NCBI RefSeq assembly: GCF_024112395.2 | Contig: NZ_CP078013.2 | Span: 2,232,001-2,296,000 of the forward strand | Direction: 5' to 3' | Source of the DNA: Pseudomonas pergaminensis | GTDB taxonomy: Bacteria; Pseudomonadota; Gammaproteobacteria; Pseudomonadales; Pseudomonadaceae | Length of the DNA stretch: 64,000 nt | In this document: positions 1 through 7,850 of the stretch, one piece after another | Position numbering within the stretch: position 1 is the first letter of the stretch | Layout: each line of letters starts with the position of its first letter | Notes under the pieces: model-generated | What the model saw: only the letters and a program-made list of their open reading frames with translations | Database searches by the model: none | What the model was told of the DNA's origin: nothing | Program-made: the position numbers and the translations under genes

Positions 1-138
1 GTCCCCGGGGCCGAACATGGCCTTTGTGATCAGCCATGGCGTCACCCACGGTTGGCGACGGTGTTGACGGTGTTGGCGGTGCGCTTGGCGGTGATGTCTC
101 GCCCGGCCTGATTTGATGAGCGTACGACTGGTCAAAAT

Positions 139-622
139 GTAGGAGCTGGCTTGCCTGCGAAAGCGGCCTGACAGCCGCCCACAATCTAACTGTCACCCCG
201 CGATCTAACTGTAGGAGCTGGCTTGCCAGCGATGGCGGCCTAACAGCCGACCACTCTCCCACTGTCACCCCACGGTCCAAAATGTGGGAGCTGGCTTGCC
301 TGCGAAAGCGGCCTAACAGCCGACCACTCTCTGACTGTTGCCCCACGATCCAAATGTGGGAGCTGGCTTGCCTGCGAAGACGGCCTGACAGCCGGCCGCT
401 CTCTAACTGCCACCCCGCGATCCAAAATGTGGGAGCTGGCTTGCCTGCGAAAGCAGCCTAACAGCCGACCGCTCTCTAACTGTCACCCCGCGATCCAAAT
501 GTGGGAGCTGGCTTGCCTGCGAAAGCAGCCTAACAGCCGACCACTCTCTGACTGTCGCCCCGCGATCCAAATGTGGGAGCGGGCTTGCTCGCGAAGGCGG
601 CCTGATAGCCGACCAGAATGTT
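139..622. repeat. Tandem REP array, seven units of about 72 bp
   Basis: Seven head-to-tail units begin at about 139, 210, 283, 355, 428, 500 and 572. Each carries a core of the type TGTGGGAGCTGGCTTGCCTG, then GCGAAnGCGGCCTnACAGCC, then a less conserved ACCACTCTCTAACTGTCACC stretch. The core is the common Pseudomonas REP (repetitive extragenic palindromic) sequence. The first two units read TGTAGGAG and the last is diverged (gggcttgctcgcgaaggcgg). Because 72 is divisible by three, the array stays open in several frames and gives false repetitive proteins. Positions 1-138 hold no feature I can support: short open stretches exist in several frames, but none shows a recognisable protein end. Confidence 0.85.
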
Positions 623-634
623 GGATCAGTCTGA

Positions 635-984
635 GTACATATCCGTTCTTTGGGTAACGGCCGCTAATGGTTCCGCCCTTACGGCGGCTCACTTTTGAAA
701 AGCGCAAAAGTAAGCAAAACGCTCTTGCCCCAACACTCGGCACCTCGCCTAGGCTCGGTGTGCCCGTAATCCGACAGGTATTTGGGGGGCCGCCGCCACG
801 CGCCATCCATGTCGCGGGGCGGCTAAACCGGCATCCCTGCCGGTTTACCCCCCAAATCCCTGTCGAATTCCGGCCAGCGTGTTTGACGGGGCGCCTGAGA
901 TCAAAAGCAAGTCAAGATCAAGATCAAGATCAAGATCAAGATCAAGATCAAGATCAAGAGCGGCTCGCTTCGCATCGTGGTTAG
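635..984 (+). repeat. Dispersed repeat module, copy A, with GATCAA tract
   Basis: A block of about 350 bp that recurs almost unchanged at 40870-41204 and in shortened form at 36584-36807. It begins with gtacatatccgtt and ggtaacgg, contains a small hairpin (ccgcccttacggcgg, 675-689), a stretch rich in aaaagtaagcaaaa, a long conserved middle (about 735-900) with an inverted pair around aaaccggcatccctgccggttta, and a terminal microsatellite of seven perfect GATCAA hexamers (916-957). It ends with gcggctcgcttcgcatcgtg. Open frames through it on both strands are not credible genes. It always follows a REP array in this window. Confidence 0.8.
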
Positions 985-1026
985 CTTGGGGGATGCGTGT
1001 CTAACGCCGGCAGGTGCTTTGCAGAA

Positions 1027-1707
1027 TCAGCCCAACCGAGCAGCCGCGCGTGCGACGATTTCGCCGCGCACTCTGCGCGATTCGGCGGTGCGTTTGTTGG
1101 CTTCTTCCAGTACGTGCTGGGGCGCGGTGTCCGGGCGGCCGGAGTCGAAGGGGGGCGCGGGGGCGTATTCAATCTGCAACTGCACCAGTTGCGCCGCCGC
1201 TTCGCTGTACAACTCGGCCGCCAGGGTGAGGGCGAAGTCGATGCCGGCGGTGATGCCGCCGCCGGTCAGCAGGTTGCCGTCACGGACCACGCGTTCCTGA
1301 ACGGGGATGGCGCCGAGCGGGGCGAGCAGGTCGTGGTAGGCCCAGTGTGTCGTCGCCTTGCGTCCACGTAGCAAACCGGCCGCACCCAGCACCAGCGCGC
1401 CGGTGCACACCGAGGTCACGTAGCGCGCGGTCTGTGCCTGGGCCTTGAGGAAGTCCAGGGTCTGCGGGTCTTCCATCAGTGCGCCCACGCCGGAACCGCC
1501 GGGTACGCAGATCACATCCAGGCGCGGGCAGTCGGCGTAGGTCATGGTCGGGGTGAACACCAGGCCAGTGCTGGAGGTGACGCGTTCCAGGTCTTTCCAC
1601 ACCAGGTGCAGTTTCACCTCTGGCAGTGAACCCAGCACGTCGTAGGGGCCCGTGAGGTCCAGCTGCTGGATGCCGGGGAACAACAGAAAGCCGATCTGCA
1701 AGGTCAT
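1027..1707 (-). CDS. inhA: Isonitrile hydratase, DJ-1/PfpI family
   Basis: A 226-residue protein that closely resembles Pseudomonas putida isonitrile hydratase along its whole length. That enzyme hydrates isonitriles to N-substituted formamides and acts in the cytoplasm. The DJ-1/PfpI fold is shown by the N-terminal GFLLFPG strand, the QLDLTGP motif with Asp17, and the nucleophile elbow TSVCTGALVLG with Cys101. Asp17 and Cys101 are the residues known to be essential in the P. putida enzyme. The ATHWAYHDLLAPLGA and GGGITAGIDFAL blocks are also typical. The gene is divergent from a GlxA-type regulator that shares the same N-terminal fold, with about 90 bp between the two starts; that regulator is the obvious candidate to control it. 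Confidence 0.88.
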   Translation of the reverse strand: MTLQIGFLLFPGIQQLDLTGPYDVLGSLPEVKLHLVWKDLERVTSSTGLVFTPTMTYADCPRLDVICVPGGSGVGALMEDPQTLDFLKAQAQTARYVTSVCTGALVLGAAGLLRGRKATTHWAYHDLLAPLGAIPVQERVVRDGNLLTGGGITAGIDFALTLAAELYSEAAAQLVQLQIEYAPAPPFDSGRPDTAPQHVLEEANKRTAESRRVRGEIVARAAARLG

Positions 1708-1797
1708 GAATGAAGCTCCGTGAAAGGGGTGGACGGCTTCACTCTAGAGGCCTAGGCTTTGGCGAATACGCCATTGAACCCACGAATCACGCCAATC

Positions 1798-2802
1798 ATG
1801 CCTCGAATCGTTCACGTCCTCGCTTTCGATAACGCCCAGGTGCTTGATGTGACCGGGCCGCTGCAGGTGTTCGCCTCCACCAATGACCTGGCGCGCCAGC
1901 GCGGTGAACCCTTGCCTTACGCGGTCTCGGTGATCGCCGCTCAAGCGGAGCCGGTGAGGACCTCCGCCGGCCTGGCCCTGGTGGCCGAGCCGTTGCCCGC
2001 TGCGGACGCGCCGTGCGACACATTGGTGATTGCCGGCGGTTGGGGTGTGTACGGTGCTGCCGAAGACCCGGCGCTGGTGGACTGGGTGCGCGAGAAAGCC
2101 AGGCACACCCGGCGCATGACGTCAGTGTGCACCGGCGCGTTCCTGCTGGCCGCCAGCGGCATGCTCGACGGTTGTCGCGTGGCCACTCACTGGACCCGTT
2201 GCGAAGAGCTGGCGCGCAAATTTCCGTCGCTGACGGTGGAGTCCAACCCGATTTTCATCCAGCAGGGCGCCGTCTGGACGTCCGCCGGTGTCACCGCTGG
2301 TATCGACCTGTGCCTGGCGCTGGTGGAGGAAGACCTGGGTCGCGCCGTTGCCCTGGAAGTGGCGCGGCACCTGGTGGTGTTCCTCAAGCGCCCCGGCGGC
2401 CAATCGCAATTCAGCGTGACCTTGTCCCTGCAAAAAGACGACAGCCGCTTCGCCGAACTCCACGCCTGGATGGCCGAAAACCTGACCCTCGACCTGAACA
2501 TCCCCACCCTGGCCGCCCAGGCCGGCATGAGCGAGCGCAGCTTCGTGCGCCACTACCGCGCCGAAACCGGCCAGACCCCGGCACGCGCCGTCGAGTTGAT
2601 CCGGGTTGAAACCGCGCGCCGCCAACTGGCGGACAGCACGGCGTCGATCAAACGTATTGCTGTGCAATGCGGGTTTGGCTGTGAAGAGACCTTGCGACGC
2701 AGCTTTCTGCGCGCGCTGGACGTCACGCCCCAGGCCTACCGCGAGCGATTTTCGCCAAGCAGTTCCAGCAGCGCATCAAGTGTGGCCTGCGGCGCTTCCT
2801 GA
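1798..2802 (+). CDS. GlxA-family AraC-type transcriptional regulator
   Basis: A 334-residue regulator with an N-terminal DJ-1/PfpI-like domain (about residues 1-190, with a QVLDVTGPLQVF motif and the elbow MTSVCTGAFLLA) fused to a C-terminal AraC/XylS double helix-turn-helix (about 220-320, including MSERSFVRHYRAETGQTPAR and the second helix region IAVQCGFGCEETLRRSF). Family members are DNA-binding activators whose DJ-1 part is presumed to sense a ligand. I place the start at the ATG at 1798; an in-frame TTG at 1759 would add 13 residues without family support. The gene is divergent from inhA. Its last 67 bp overlap the 3' end of the convergent hydrolase gene. Confidence 0.85.
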   Translation: MPRIVHVLAFDNAQVLDVTGPLQVFASTNDLARQRGEPLPYAVSVIAAQAEPVRTSAGLALVAEPLPAADAPCDTLVIAGGWGVYGAAEDPALVDWVREKARHTRRMTSVCTGAFLLAASGMLDGCRVATHWTRCEELARKFPSLTVESNPIFIQQGAVWTSAGVTAGIDLCLALVEEDLGRAVALEVARHLVVFLKRPGGQSQFSVTLSLQKDDSRFAELHAWMAENLTLDLNIPTLAAQAGMSERSFVRHYRAETGQTPARAVELIRVETARRQLADSTASIKRIAVQCGFGCEETLRRSFLRALDVTPQAYRERFSPSSSSSASSVACGAS

Positions 2803-3650
2803 GGCATATTGTGGCCCACGCCCGGCAGCACTTGGCGCCGGTAAAACCCGCTGAAATGCTCGATGTCGTCATCCACGTCGGGCGGCGGACCCACGCCATC
2901 ATCGGCGCCGCACAACGAAATGCTCGGCACTGAAATTGCCGGTTGCAGGGCCAGCGCGGCTTCAATGGATTCCAGCGCCGGGTCGCCGGGCGCGTACATG
3001 AAACGATGGCGATACGAGTGAATCACCACCTCGACAAAATCCGGGTTATCGAACGACGGCGCCGTCTGGTCATACAGGCTCGGCCCCTCGGCCCAGGACG
3101 GCGACCACAGTGCCCACAACAGCTTGCACAGTTCACGCCGGTTGGCGGTCAAGCCGTCCACGCCGCGCTGGGTATGGAAGTAGAACTGGTACCACAAGCG
3201 ATGCTCCGTGACAGGCGCCCGTGGCTTGAGGGATTTGGCAATGTCCTGGATGTTGTAGCCATCCGCGGTCACCAACCCGCGCACCCGCTCGGGCCACAGC
3301 GCTGCGACGATACACGCGGCACGCCCACCCCAGTCATAGCCCGCGAGGGTCGCCTGGGGAATGTGCAGCGCGTCCATGAAATCCAGCAAGTCCTTGGCCA
3401 ACGCCGCCTGCTGCCCGGAACGCATCACCTGCGCATTGATAAAGCGCGTCGGGCCATAACCGCGCAGGTACGGCACCAACACCCGGCACCCGCGCGCGGC
3501 CAGTACCGGCGCGATCTCATCATAGCCGCGCGGGTCATAGGGGAAGCCATGCAGCAGGATCACAGGCGTACCGTCGACGGGGCCGTGGGCTTCATAAGCC
3601 ACGTCGAGCATGGAGGTGCGCACGAAGTGCAGGGGGAAGGCGGTGGTCAT
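2736..3650 (-). CDS. Alpha/beta hydrolase, epoxide hydrolase/dehalogenase type
   Basis: A 304-residue alpha/beta-hydrolase. The oxyanion-hole HGFPYDPRGYD motif lies near residue 34, the nucleophile elbow reads GYDWGGRAA (Asp nucleophile rather than Ser), and a late GVGHNMPQEAP motif supplies the catalytic His. An Asp nucleophile is characteristic of epoxide hydrolases and haloalkane dehalogenases, so ester hydrolysis is less likely. There is no signal peptide; the protein should be cytoplasmic. The substrate cannot be read from sequence. Its 3' end overlaps the convergent GlxA-type gene by 67 bp, so both C-termini are encoded by the same DNA. Confidence 0.8.
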   Translation of the reverse strand: MTTAFPLHFVRTSMLDVAYEAHGPVDGTPVILLHGFPYDPRGYDEIAPVLAARGCRVLVPYLRGYGPTRFINAQVMRSGQQAALAKDLLDFMDALHIPQATLAGYDWGGRAACIVAALWPERVRGLVTADGYNIQDIAKSLKPRAPVTEHRLWYQFYFHTQRGVDGLTANRRELCKLLWALWSPSWAEGPSLYDQTAPSFDNPDFVEVVIHSYRHRFMYAPGDPALESIEAALALQPAISVPSISLCGADDGVGPPPDVDDDIEHFSGFYRRQVLPGVGHNMPQEAPQATLDALLELLGENRSR

Positions 3651-3724
3651 GGTGGGCTCCTGTCAGGTGCTGGAACTCTAGTCGAAGGGCGTGACGGGAT
3701 GGGGTGGGATTGAAGGCAGTGGGG

Positions 3725-4198
3725 TTACTTGTCCAGGCCGAGGTCGGCGCGGCTTGCCACGTGCTTGAAGTGATGCCGCCACAAATCCACCCCCAGTTGC
3801 CCCGACCGGTCCAGTGACGAGCCCACTGTCAGGTCGCTGATCAAGGTTGGCTGCAGCCCCGCATCAAACAACGCAAACCCTGCCGCCAGCACGCAGGTTT
3901 CGGTCTGGATGCCGCACACCAGTACGCGCTCTGGCCCGAGGCTTTTGAGGTAGGCAACGGTCTCGGGTGTCGGCGCGTAGCCGTGCTTGATGAAGATGCG
4001 GTCGGCTGCAATCAGGCTCTGGTCATTCGGCGCCGGCTGCCAGCCGAGTTGCCGGACGAAGGGGGTGACGCTTTCGTCATGGCGCTCCACGGTGGCGACT
4101 GACGGCATGCGACCCAGCAGGGAGTTGATGCCGTCCACCAGCCACGCAGGCGGGTTGAAGGAGGGTTGCACGTCGATGATCAGCAGTACCTGGCGCAT
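3725..4198 (-). CDS. Isochorismatase-family cysteine hydrolase
   Basis: A 157-residue isochorismatase-like hydrolase. The Asp-Lys-Cys triad is visible as IIDVQPSF near the N-terminus, FIKHGYAP in the middle and GIQTETCVLAAG near residue 110. Members hydrolyse amides, imides or vinyl ethers (nicotinamidase, isochorismatase, N-carbamoyl hydrolases); the exact substrate is not determinable here. I chose the ATG at 4198 because an AGGA Shine-Dalgarno lies about 8 bases upstream and the protein begins directly with the first beta strand; an upstream in-frame ATG at 4240 adds 14 unsupported residues. The gene follows the GH15 gene on the same strand with a short gap. Confidence 0.8.
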   Translation of the reverse strand: MRQVLLIIDVQPSFNPPAWLVDGINSLLGRMPSVATVERHDESVTPFVRQLGWQPAPNDQSLIAADRIFIKHGYAPTPETVAYLKSLGPERVLVCGIQTETCVLAAGFALFDAGLQPTLISDLTVGSSLDRSGQLGVDLWRHHFKHVASRADLGLDK

Positions 4199-4246
4199 GG
4201 CGTTCCTGTCCGTGGTCGAGGGGCTGCCCATTGTGCACACGCCTCC

Positions 4247-6073
4247 TCAGGGTTGCCAGGTGGTTTTCTCGCCGCTGAGCTTGCGGTCCAGGAACGTCGC
4301 CGCGCTGATCAACGCCAGGTGGCTCAAGGCCTGGGGCGTGTTGCCCAAGTGGCGGGCCTGGCTGTCGAATTCCTCTGCGTACAAACCCAGGGGGTTGGCG
4401 TAGCGCAGCAGTTGTTCGAATTCCAGGTGAGCTTTTTCCACTTGGCCGGCGCGGGCCAGGCATTCGACATACCAGAAGGAGCAGGCCGCGAACGCGCCTT
4501 CGGTGCCTTGCAGGCCGTCGATCTGGCTGTCGTCGTTGCGATAGCGGTAGACCATGCCGTCGCGTACCAGGCTTTTCTGGATGGCTTCCAAGGTCGAGAG
4601 CCAGCGCGGATCGGTCGCCGCGACGAACCGCACCAACGGCATCAGTAACATCGAGCCGTCGAGCGCGGTGCTACCGGTGTGCTGCACGAAATGCCCGCGT
4701 TCCTCGTTCCAGAAGTTGCTCCAGATATCGGCGTAGATCGCTTGGCGGGTCTGGTCCCAGCGCGCGAATGGCGCCGGCAGCGACCGTTTGGACGCCAGGC
4801 GGATGGCACGGTCCAGCGCCACCCAGCACATCAGCCTCGAGTGCAGGAAGTGATGCTGCTCGCCGCGCATTTCCCAGATGCCCACATCTTGGGTATTCCA
4901 GATCTCGCAAACCTGGTCGGCGACTTCCACGGTGTGTTTCCAGCCTTCGTGGGAGATGGCTTCCCCGTACTTGTTGACCAAGTACACCGCGTCCATCAGC
5001 TCGCCGTAGATGTCCAACTGGATCTGGTCGAACGCCTCGTTGCCGATGCGTACCGGCTTGGCGCCGCCGTGGCCGCTGAAGTGATCGAGTTCGGCCTCCG
5101 GCAATTCCTGGCGGCCGTCGATGCCGTACAGGATATTGATCTTGGTCGGCTGGCTGCAGCAGTCGCTGACCCGGCCTTTGAGCCAGCGCATATAGGCGTT
5201 GGCTTCTTCGATAAAGCCCAGGCGCATGAAGGCGTAGACGGTGAACGATGCATCGCGGATCCAGGTGTAGCGGTAGTCCCAGTTGCGCTCGCCACCGGGC
5301 GTTTCGGGCAGGCCGAAGGTGGCGGCGGCGATGATTGCGCCGTGTTTGCGCGAGGTCAACAGCTTGAGGGCCAGCGCCGAGCGGTTGACCATTTCACGCC
5401 AGCGTCCGCGGTAATTCGACTGCGCGATCCAGCCGCGCCAGAACTTCAAGGTATGGGCCAGCGCCAGGTCGGTGCAGCCGCAGTCCACGCGTTCATCCTC
5501 CTGGCCGCCGAGGACGAACTCGGCACCTTCTTCCTGGCCCAGGGCAAAACTGGCCACGGCGGCGTTGTCCTCGATTTGCAGCGTGTGGCTGCCGGACAGG
5601 CGCAGGCCGGGTTGGCCGTCGGCACTGAATACAACGGAGCCGTTATCCATGTCGGCGTGCGTCGGCGTGCGGGCGTAGTCATGCCGCACCGCGCAGCGCA
5701 GATGAAGCGTGGCCTTGCCACTGACCACCCGCACGCGGCGGATCAGCAGGGGCAAGTCATCGATTTCTTCGCTGATGACCAGCAGGTCGGTGATCTCGAC
5801 CACGGCGTCGTCGCTGAGCCAACGGGTCTGCAGCACGTTGGTGTCGGGCAGGTAAATCTGTTCGCGGCGCGCGTTGGGCAGGTCCGGGGTGAGCTGGAAG
5901 ATCCCGGCGTCGGGGCTGTCCAGCAGTGCGCAGAAGATCGACGGGCTGTCGAATTCCGGCCAGCAGAAAAAGTCGATACTGCCTTTGTCATTCACCAAGG
6001 CGGCACTGCGCATATCGCCAATAATGCCGTGTGCATCGATGGCGCTCTGTTTTTCGTTCTTCAAATCAACCAT
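4247..6073 (-). CDS. Glycoside hydrolase family 15 protein (glucoamylase/trehalase type)
   Basis: A protein of about 608 residues with the bacterial GH15 architecture: an N-terminal beta-sandwich (roughly 1-220, starting with IIGDMRSAALVNDKGSIDFF) and a C-terminal (alpha/alpha)6 barrel (roughly 240-600). Diagnostic blocks are ERNWDYRYTWIRDASFTVYA, HTGSTALDGSMLLMPLVRF and EGAFAACSFWYVECLARAG. Family members cleave alpha-glucosidic bonds (glucoamylase, trehalase, glucodextranase); the substrate here is not resolved. No signal peptide is seen, so it is likely cytosolic and acts on internal glucan or trehalose. Start choice: ATG at 6073 or GTG two codons upstream (6079), both behind GGAG. It overlaps the end of the upstream SDR gene by 8 bp and is probably co-transcribed with it. 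Confidence 0.85.
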   Translation of the reverse strand: MVDLKNEKQSAIDAHGIIGDMRSAALVNDKGSIDFFCWPEFDSPSIFCALLDSPDAGIFQLTPDLPNARREQIYLPDTNVLQTRWLSDDAVVEITDLLVISEEIDDLPLLIRRVRVVSGKATLHLRCAVRHDYARTPTHADMDNGSVVFSADGQPGLRLSGSHTLQIEDNAAVASFALGQEEGAEFVLGGQEDERVDCGCTDLALAHTLKFWRGWIAQSNYRGRWREMVNRSALALKLLTSRKHGAIIAAATFGLPETPGGERNWDYRYTWIRDASFTVYAFMRLGFIEEANAYMRWLKGRVSDCCSQPTKINILYGIDGRQELPEAELDHFSGHGGAKPVRIGNEAFDQIQLDIYGELMDAVYLVNKYGEAISHEGWKHTVEVADQVCEIWNTQDVGIWEMRGEQHHFLHSRLMCWVALDRAIRLASKRSLPAPFARWDQTRQAIYADIWSNFWNEERGHFVQHTGSTALDGSMLLMPLVRFVAATDPRWLSTLEAIQKSLVRDGMVYRYRNDDSQIDGLQGTEGAFAACSFWYVECLARAGQVEKAHLEFEQLLRYANPLGLYAEEFDSQARHLGNTPQALSHLALISAATFLDRKLSGEKTTWQP

Positions 6074-6866
6074 TGCCACGAAACTCCGGATATAGGCTCA
6101 TGCCGCCGTCAATAAAAAGCGTGCTGCCGACGACATAGTCGGACGCATCACTGGCCAGCCACACAACGGCGTTGGCCACATCTTCCACATCGCCTACGCG
6201 ACCGTAGGGGATCAGCTTGAGCAGTTCCTGTTCCGCCGCACCTTCGGTGGCCGCCCGGTTAATCGCCGTACGGATCGCCCCCGGCGCAATGCCGTTGATG
6301 CGGATGCGCTGTTCGCTGACTTCCTGGGCGAGGGTTCGCATCAACATTTCCACGCCGCCCTTGGATGCCGCGTAATTCACGTGCCCGGCCCAGGGGATCA
6401 ACTGGTGCACCGAGCTCATATGAATGATTTTGCCGGCAGCCCGCGACACGCCTTCGCGCACGCCCTGGCGGTTGAAAATGCGCACGGCCGCACGGGCGCA
6501 CAAGAACTGGCCAGTGAGGTTGACGCCAATCACCGTATTCCAGTCCTCGAGACTCATGTCCACCAGGTTGGCGTCCTTCTGCATACCGGAGTTGGCCACC
6601 AGGATGTCCAAGTGGCCGAAGGCATCCAGGGTCTGGGCAAACAGCCGTTCCACGTCTTCTTCTATTGATACGTTGGCGCCGATGGCAATCGCTCGGCCAC
6701 CCTCGGCATTGATCTGTTCGGCCAACGCCTCGGCCGGGGCGGCCTGGCTGTTGTAATTCAGCACCACGGACGCTCCGGCTTGCGCCAAGGCCTTGGCCGC
6801 GCCGGCGCCGATTCCGGAACTGGCGCCTGTCACCAGGGCCACTTGTTTCTCCAACGAGATACGCAT
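6066..6866 (-). CDS. SDR oxidoreductase, glucose 1-dehydrogenase type
   Basis: A 266-residue classical short-chain dehydrogenase/reductase. It has the cofactor motif TGASSGIG (about 13-20), the VANSG variant of NNAG in the middle, the catalytic Ser in IIHMSSVHQ, the YAASK active-site motif, and the C-terminal FIDGGMSLYPEF typical of bacterial glucose 1-dehydrogenase-like SDRs. It would oxidise a sugar or polyol with NAD(P). It sits immediately upstream of the GH15 gene and overlaps it by 8 bp, so release of glucose followed by oxidation is a plausible joint role, but that is inference. Confidence 0.85.
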   Translation of the reverse strand: MRISLEKQVALVTGASSGIGAGAAKALAQAGASVVLNYNSQAAPAEALAEQINAEGGRAIAIGANVSIEEDVERLFAQTLDAFGHLDILVANSGMQKDANLVDMSLEDWNTVIGVNLTGQFLCARAAVRIFNRQGVREGVSRAAGKIIHMSSVHQLIPWAGHVNYAASKGGVEMLMRTLAQEVSEQRIRINGIAPGAIRTAINRAATEGAAEQELLKLIPYGRVGDVEDVANAVVWLASDASDYVVGSTLFIDGGMSLYPEFRGNG

Positions 6867-7024
6867 TGCTCACCGACCTTAAAATTCGTGAGTTCAAGTA
6901 GCTGACTGACGGCGCGCAAGGGAAGTTCATCCGTGTGAATTTAGCGACTACAACCATGGTGAAAAATGGAATAACAGAACTATAAAAAATAACCATAAGA
7001 TACTAAAAAACCGCTCAAAAGCGT

Positions 7025-7053
7025 TTGACAGGCTTTTTCGTCGCGTGTCTTAT
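7025..7053 (+). promoter_or_regulatory. Putative sigma-70 promoter of the sulfotransferase cluster
   Basis: TTGACA at 7025-7030 and TCTTAT at 7048-7053 are separated by exactly 17 bp. This sits in an AT-rich gap (about 6940-7120) upstream of the HAD gene at 7121. A transcript starting near 7060 would have a leader of about 60 bases. The same gap must also hold the promoter of the leftward SDR gene. Confidence 0.5.
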
Positions 7054-7120
7054 AGGCACACCTCAACCCGCTCCGTTGGTAGTTCGGAAGTCATCGCGGG
7101 GCCACCTATAAGAGATATCT

Positions 7121-7825
7121 ATGTGCCATTCGGCCGATATAGGGGAACTACCAGGTCAGGTAAAAACAGCGGCCTTAGTTGGCGTGCCTAAGTTAGTCAT
7201 CTTCGATTGCGACGGTGTACTCGTGCAAAGTGAAGAGATAACCCTGTCTGTGTTGATCGCCATGCTTAATGCGCTTGCTCAGCGCGAGACGATGCTTGAT
7301 GTCACCCGTTTTATTGAGCACTTTCGTGGACGCAAGATTGCCGATTGTTTGCGTGAGGCTGAACAGCTTTTAAATATCAGCCTGGAGGCTGAGTTTGAAC
7401 AGCACTTTCGCCAGCAGGCATGGGAAGCGCTGACACTCAGTTTAAAAGCCACAGAGGGAATGATTGAAGTACTGGAAGGCCTGGCTGTTCCTTATTGCGT
7501 TGCCTCGAGTGCGCCGCGCAATAAGATCGAACACTGTTTGCGTATGACCGGGCTGCTTCCTTATTTCGAAGGGCGAATATTCAGTTGTTATGAGTTGGGC
7601 CGTTGGAAACCGGATCCCTTGGTGTTTCTGACCGCCTGTGACACGTACGGTGTTGATGTCAGTGATGCCGTGGTGGTTGAAGACAGTGTCACCGGCATTC
7701 AGGCGGCGGTTGCCGCTCATATAAGTGTCATCGGTTTTGGCCCGGCCCATCGGCATTCGCAGTTGGCCGCTGCCGGCGCAGTGCCCATTACCGATATACG
7801 TGAATTACTGGCCATTTTTAATTGA
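7121..7825 (+). CDS. HAD-superfamily phosphatase, beta-phosphoglucomutase-like
   Basis: A 234-residue haloacid dehalogenase-type hydrolase with a small alpha-helical cap. Motif I is FDCDGVLVQSEE with Asp29 and Asp31; motif II is VASSAP near residue 126; the motif III/IV region is GRWKPDPLVFL followed by VVVEDSVTGIQAA. The family dephosphorylates sugar phosphates or moves phosphate within them, so here it most likely removes phosphate from a pathway intermediate. It is the first gene of a run of eight same-strand genes with very short gaps. Base composition by eye is clearly more AT-rich than the flanking genes, consistent with transfer. The ATG at 7121 has only a weak upstream AGAG. Confidence 0.82.
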   Translation: MCHSADIGELPGQVKTAALVGVPKLVIFDCDGVLVQSEEITLSVLIAMLNALAQRETMLDVTRFIEHFRGRKIADCLREAEQLLNISLEAEFEQHFRQQAWEALTLSLKATEGMIEVLEGLAVPYCVASSAPRNKIEHCLRMTGLLPYFEGRIFSCYELGRWKPDPLVFLTACDTYGVDVSDAVVVEDSVTGIQAAVAAHISVIGFGPAHRHSQLAAAGAVPITDIRELLAIFN

Positions 7826-7850
7826 TCTCATTACTCAGGGAGGAGGCGTC

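Noticed and set aside
1..138. Partial gene at the left edge
   Set aside because: Short open stretches exist in several frames, but none gives a recognisable protein end or start.
139..622. CRISPR array
   Set aside because: The whole 72-bp unit is repeated, there are no unique spacers, and no cas genes are near.
139..657. Repetitive proteins with a 24-residue MWELACLR period
   Set aside because: They are translations of the 72-bp REP array, the same frames appear at 36376-36606 and 40648-40950, and they have no start signals or protein-like composition.
483..1371. Open frames over the dispersed module on both strands
   Set aside because: The same frames recur at each repeat copy, and those beyond 1027 are antisense to inhA.
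4679..6115. 478-residue plus-strand frame opposite the GH15 gene
   Set aside because: Shadow of the GH15 coding strand; no start signal or recognisable domain.
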